5,776 bases of DNA from Burkholderiales bacterium (GTDB lineage: Bacteria; Pseudomonadota; Gammaproteobacteria; Burkholderiales; Burkholderiaceae_D): positions 1-5,776 of the forward strand of contig JACPVY010000601.1 of NCBI GenBank assembly GCA_016197345.1, in the 5' to 3' direction. Numbering within the stretch: the stretch's first letter is position 1; each line of letters starts with the position of its first letter. Below the pieces are notes generated by a model, which had not been told where the DNA came from, ran no database searches, and saw nothing but the letters and a program-made list of their open reading frames with translations. Shown here piece by piece: positions 4,363-5,776 of the stretch. The translations under genes and the position numbers were made by a program.

Positions 4363-5776
4363 GTATTGGTTCCAAGCGCTCCACATTGTGGGCCAGATCA
4401 AGTAAGAATAAGATTTCGCGATAAGTTGGCAGCGCAAAACCAGTGCGCATGCCTTCACGATTGTCAATGATGAGTTCTTCCAAATACGGCACGATTTTGT
4501 GCGTACCCCATAGCATCGCGATTTTTTCTAGCAAAGCGGGCTGGTTTTCCAAGCCCTGTTGTTGGCTAGCGGCGGGTACTTCGTCATTCCATGCCGGAAT
4601 CAAGCCATTGAAGCGGCGTTGAAATTGGGTGCGCAACTGCGTGTATTTTTCTTCGTCTTGCAGCGTGCGGTACAAATCGAATAAATACAGCCAAGTGACG
4701 GGGGAGGTCGGTTGATCGCTGCGACCATAAAGCTCCAACACTTCGGCGGCTTTTTCGGGTTTGCCGAGCGACATCCAAAATTCAGCTTCATGCATTGCAT
4801 CGGTCACTTCATCGACGGTTGGCATTTCTAGCGCGTGATGCGAAAAACTGCGTTCAAATTCAAGCGGCTGGATTAACGCTTCTGGTGGTACTTCATGTTC
4901 GGTCTTGCTAGCGCTTGTTGGTGGGCTAGGTGCTTCTTCGGCAAAAAAGTCTTCATGGATTTCCGCTGGCGGCGTCACCATTGCCGCGGCTTTTACGGCG
5001 GCACTCGCCGCTTTACTAGGCTTGCTCGGTGGCGTCGCTTCGACGCGCTGATTCGCCTGCACATTGGCGGGGGTTGGCGTGGTATCACCAAGTTGATGCC
5101 AATTGTCTTGATTTTGTTGCCGTAGCTGTTGCATGCGCCATAGCAGCCAAACAATCGCTAACAGCGCCGCGATCAACACCAGCGCGATGCCAAACAGCCC
5201 TTGATACGCATTTTTGTCGGCCGGGCTGGCTTGCAAGAGGCGATCTTGTTCTAGGCTGCGTTGTTGCAGGCGATTGGCTTCGGCTTCTAGCATGCGCACT
5301 TTTTGCTGCATCACACTCAATTCTTGCGCCGCAGCTAGTTCAGCGCTGACTTTAGGTGTGGTGACGCTAGCCTGCTCGATTTTGGCCAAACTTTGCGCCG
5401 ATAATTGCTCACTTTTCGCCAGCACTAATTTATCCAACTCGGCCATGTCAGCATCGCTGATTTTTGAGAGTTTTAAGACGCTACGTTCGCTTTTTGTCTC
5501 ACTCTTTGGTTTTGCACTTGCCGCTTTTGGTTTGGCTAGGCTGGTGCTGCTAGCAAGTGGCGGATTATCGCTAGCGGCTAAGGTCTGGTCGGGGAGGGCG
5601 GCGGCTGGTGCATCGCTAGTAGCTGTGTTAGCCACGGCTTTAGCCGCCTGCGCCGCTTTGGCCTCTTCACGCGCCGCACGTGCTGCGCGTCGTGCTTCCA
5701 AGCGTGCCGCACGTCTGCTGAGTTTGGTTTCGCTAGCGGCCAGCGGCACAGCAGCGCTGGCGAGGTTGACGCTAGG
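4343..5776 (-). CDS. FimV-like single-pass membrane protein with C-terminal TPR region (5' end outside window)
   Basis: The frame is open to the right edge, so the true start is not visible; a GTG at 5749 is only an internal codon candidate. Numbering from it (468 residues), the order is: an Ala/Arg/Lys-rich helix (about 9-40), a Pro/Ala/Ser/Lys linker, a coiled-coil-like segment (137-173), one membrane helix (184-204), an acidic Pro-rich linker, and a TPR-like C-terminal domain (about 310-400). The TPR part reads VDEVTDAMHEAEFWMSLGK and later TWLYLFDLY and FQRRFNGLIPAW. This coiled coil-membrane-acidic linker-TPR order resembles FimV, the inner-membrane scaffold for type IV pili and polar structures. 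Arg205 and Arg210 just after the helix favour a cytoplasmic C-terminus, as in FimV. A LysM domain and signal peptide, if present, lie beyond the window. Generic TPR protein is the alternative. Confidence 0.7.
   Translation of the reverse strand, partial: PSVNLASAAVPLAASETKLSRRAARLEARRAARAAREEAKAAQAAKAVANTATSDAPAAALPDQTLAASDNPPLASSTSLAKPKAASAKPKSETKSERSVLKLSKISDADMAELDKLVLAKSEQLSAQSLAKIEQASVTTPKVSAELAAAQELSVMQQKVRMLEAEANRLQQRSLEQDRLLQASPADKNAYQGLFGIALVLIAALLAIVWLLWRMQQLRQQNQDNWHQLGDTTPTPANVQANQRVEATPPSKPSKAASAAVKAAAMVTPPAEIHEDFFAEEAPSPPTSASKTEHEVPPEALIQPLEFERSFSHHALEMPTVDEVTDAMHEAEFWMSLGKPEKAAEVLELYGRSDQPTSPVTWLYLFDLYRTLQDEEKYTQLRTQFQRRFNGLIPAWNDEVPAASQQQGLENQPALLEKIAMLWGTHKIVPYLEELIIDNREGMRTGFALPTYREILFLLDLAHNVERLEPIHALEFH

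Noticed and set aside
4363..4467. N-terminal extension of the aminopeptidase to the ATG at 4467
   Set aside because: It would place 35 residues before a clear lipoprotein signal and lies inside the end of the FimV-like gene.
4895..5349. Two plus-strand open frames (4895-5125 and 5029-5349)
   Set aside because: Both are antisense to the FimV-like gene in its low-complexity Ala/Pro and coiled-coil region, with no family motif.

Overview
The window looks like chromosomal DNA of a betaproteobacterium, most likely Burkholderiales and perhaps Oxalobacteraceae (Undibacterium or Herminiimonas type). This is inferred from the mid-range GC content of the genes, heavy use of TTG for leucine, and the families present: a DUF1289 protein, a COG4324-type lipoprotein aminopeptidase and a FimV-like membrane TPR protein. 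The taxonomic call is tentative.

Layout on the + strand. Positions 1-134 are an AT-rich, gene-poor tract (31 G/C in 134 bases). It stops abruptly at a GT4 glycosyltransferase (135-1100) that lacks the N-terminal part of its fold. That gene is translationally coupled (TGATG) to a DOPA 4,5-dioxygenase-family protein (1100-1531). A 149-base gap follows with three short hairpins: a terminator-like one, a second one, and a third that contains the Shine-Dalgarno sequence of the next gene. Then comes a compact three-gene unit joined by two ATGA overlaps: a hot-dog thioesterase of the fluoroacetyl-CoA-thioesterase type (1681-2127), a four-cysteine DUF1289 protein (2124-2327) and a metallo-beta-lactamase-fold hydrolase (2324-3247).

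Layout on the - strand. A FimV-like single-pass TPR protein, cut by the right window edge (4343-5776), overlaps by 20 bases a lipoprotein zinc aminopeptidase (3226-4362). The aminopeptidase converges on the MBL hydrolase, and the two coding ends overlap by 22 bases with no convincing terminator between them.

How the genes work together. The thioesterase/DUF1289/MBL unit reads as a small soluble hydrolase operon, with an acyl-CoA thioesterase and a second hydrolase whose substrates cannot be read from sequence. The minus-strand pair is envelope-associated: a FimV-like scaffold and a lipid-anchored peptidase.

I see no phage, CRISPR, toxin-antitoxin or clear defence system. The parts most worth a second look are the AT-rich junction that appears to have removed the front of the glycosyltransferase gene, the repeated CTGA/TCAG hairpins before the thioesterase, and the strong enrichment of GCTAGC in the minus-strand genes.
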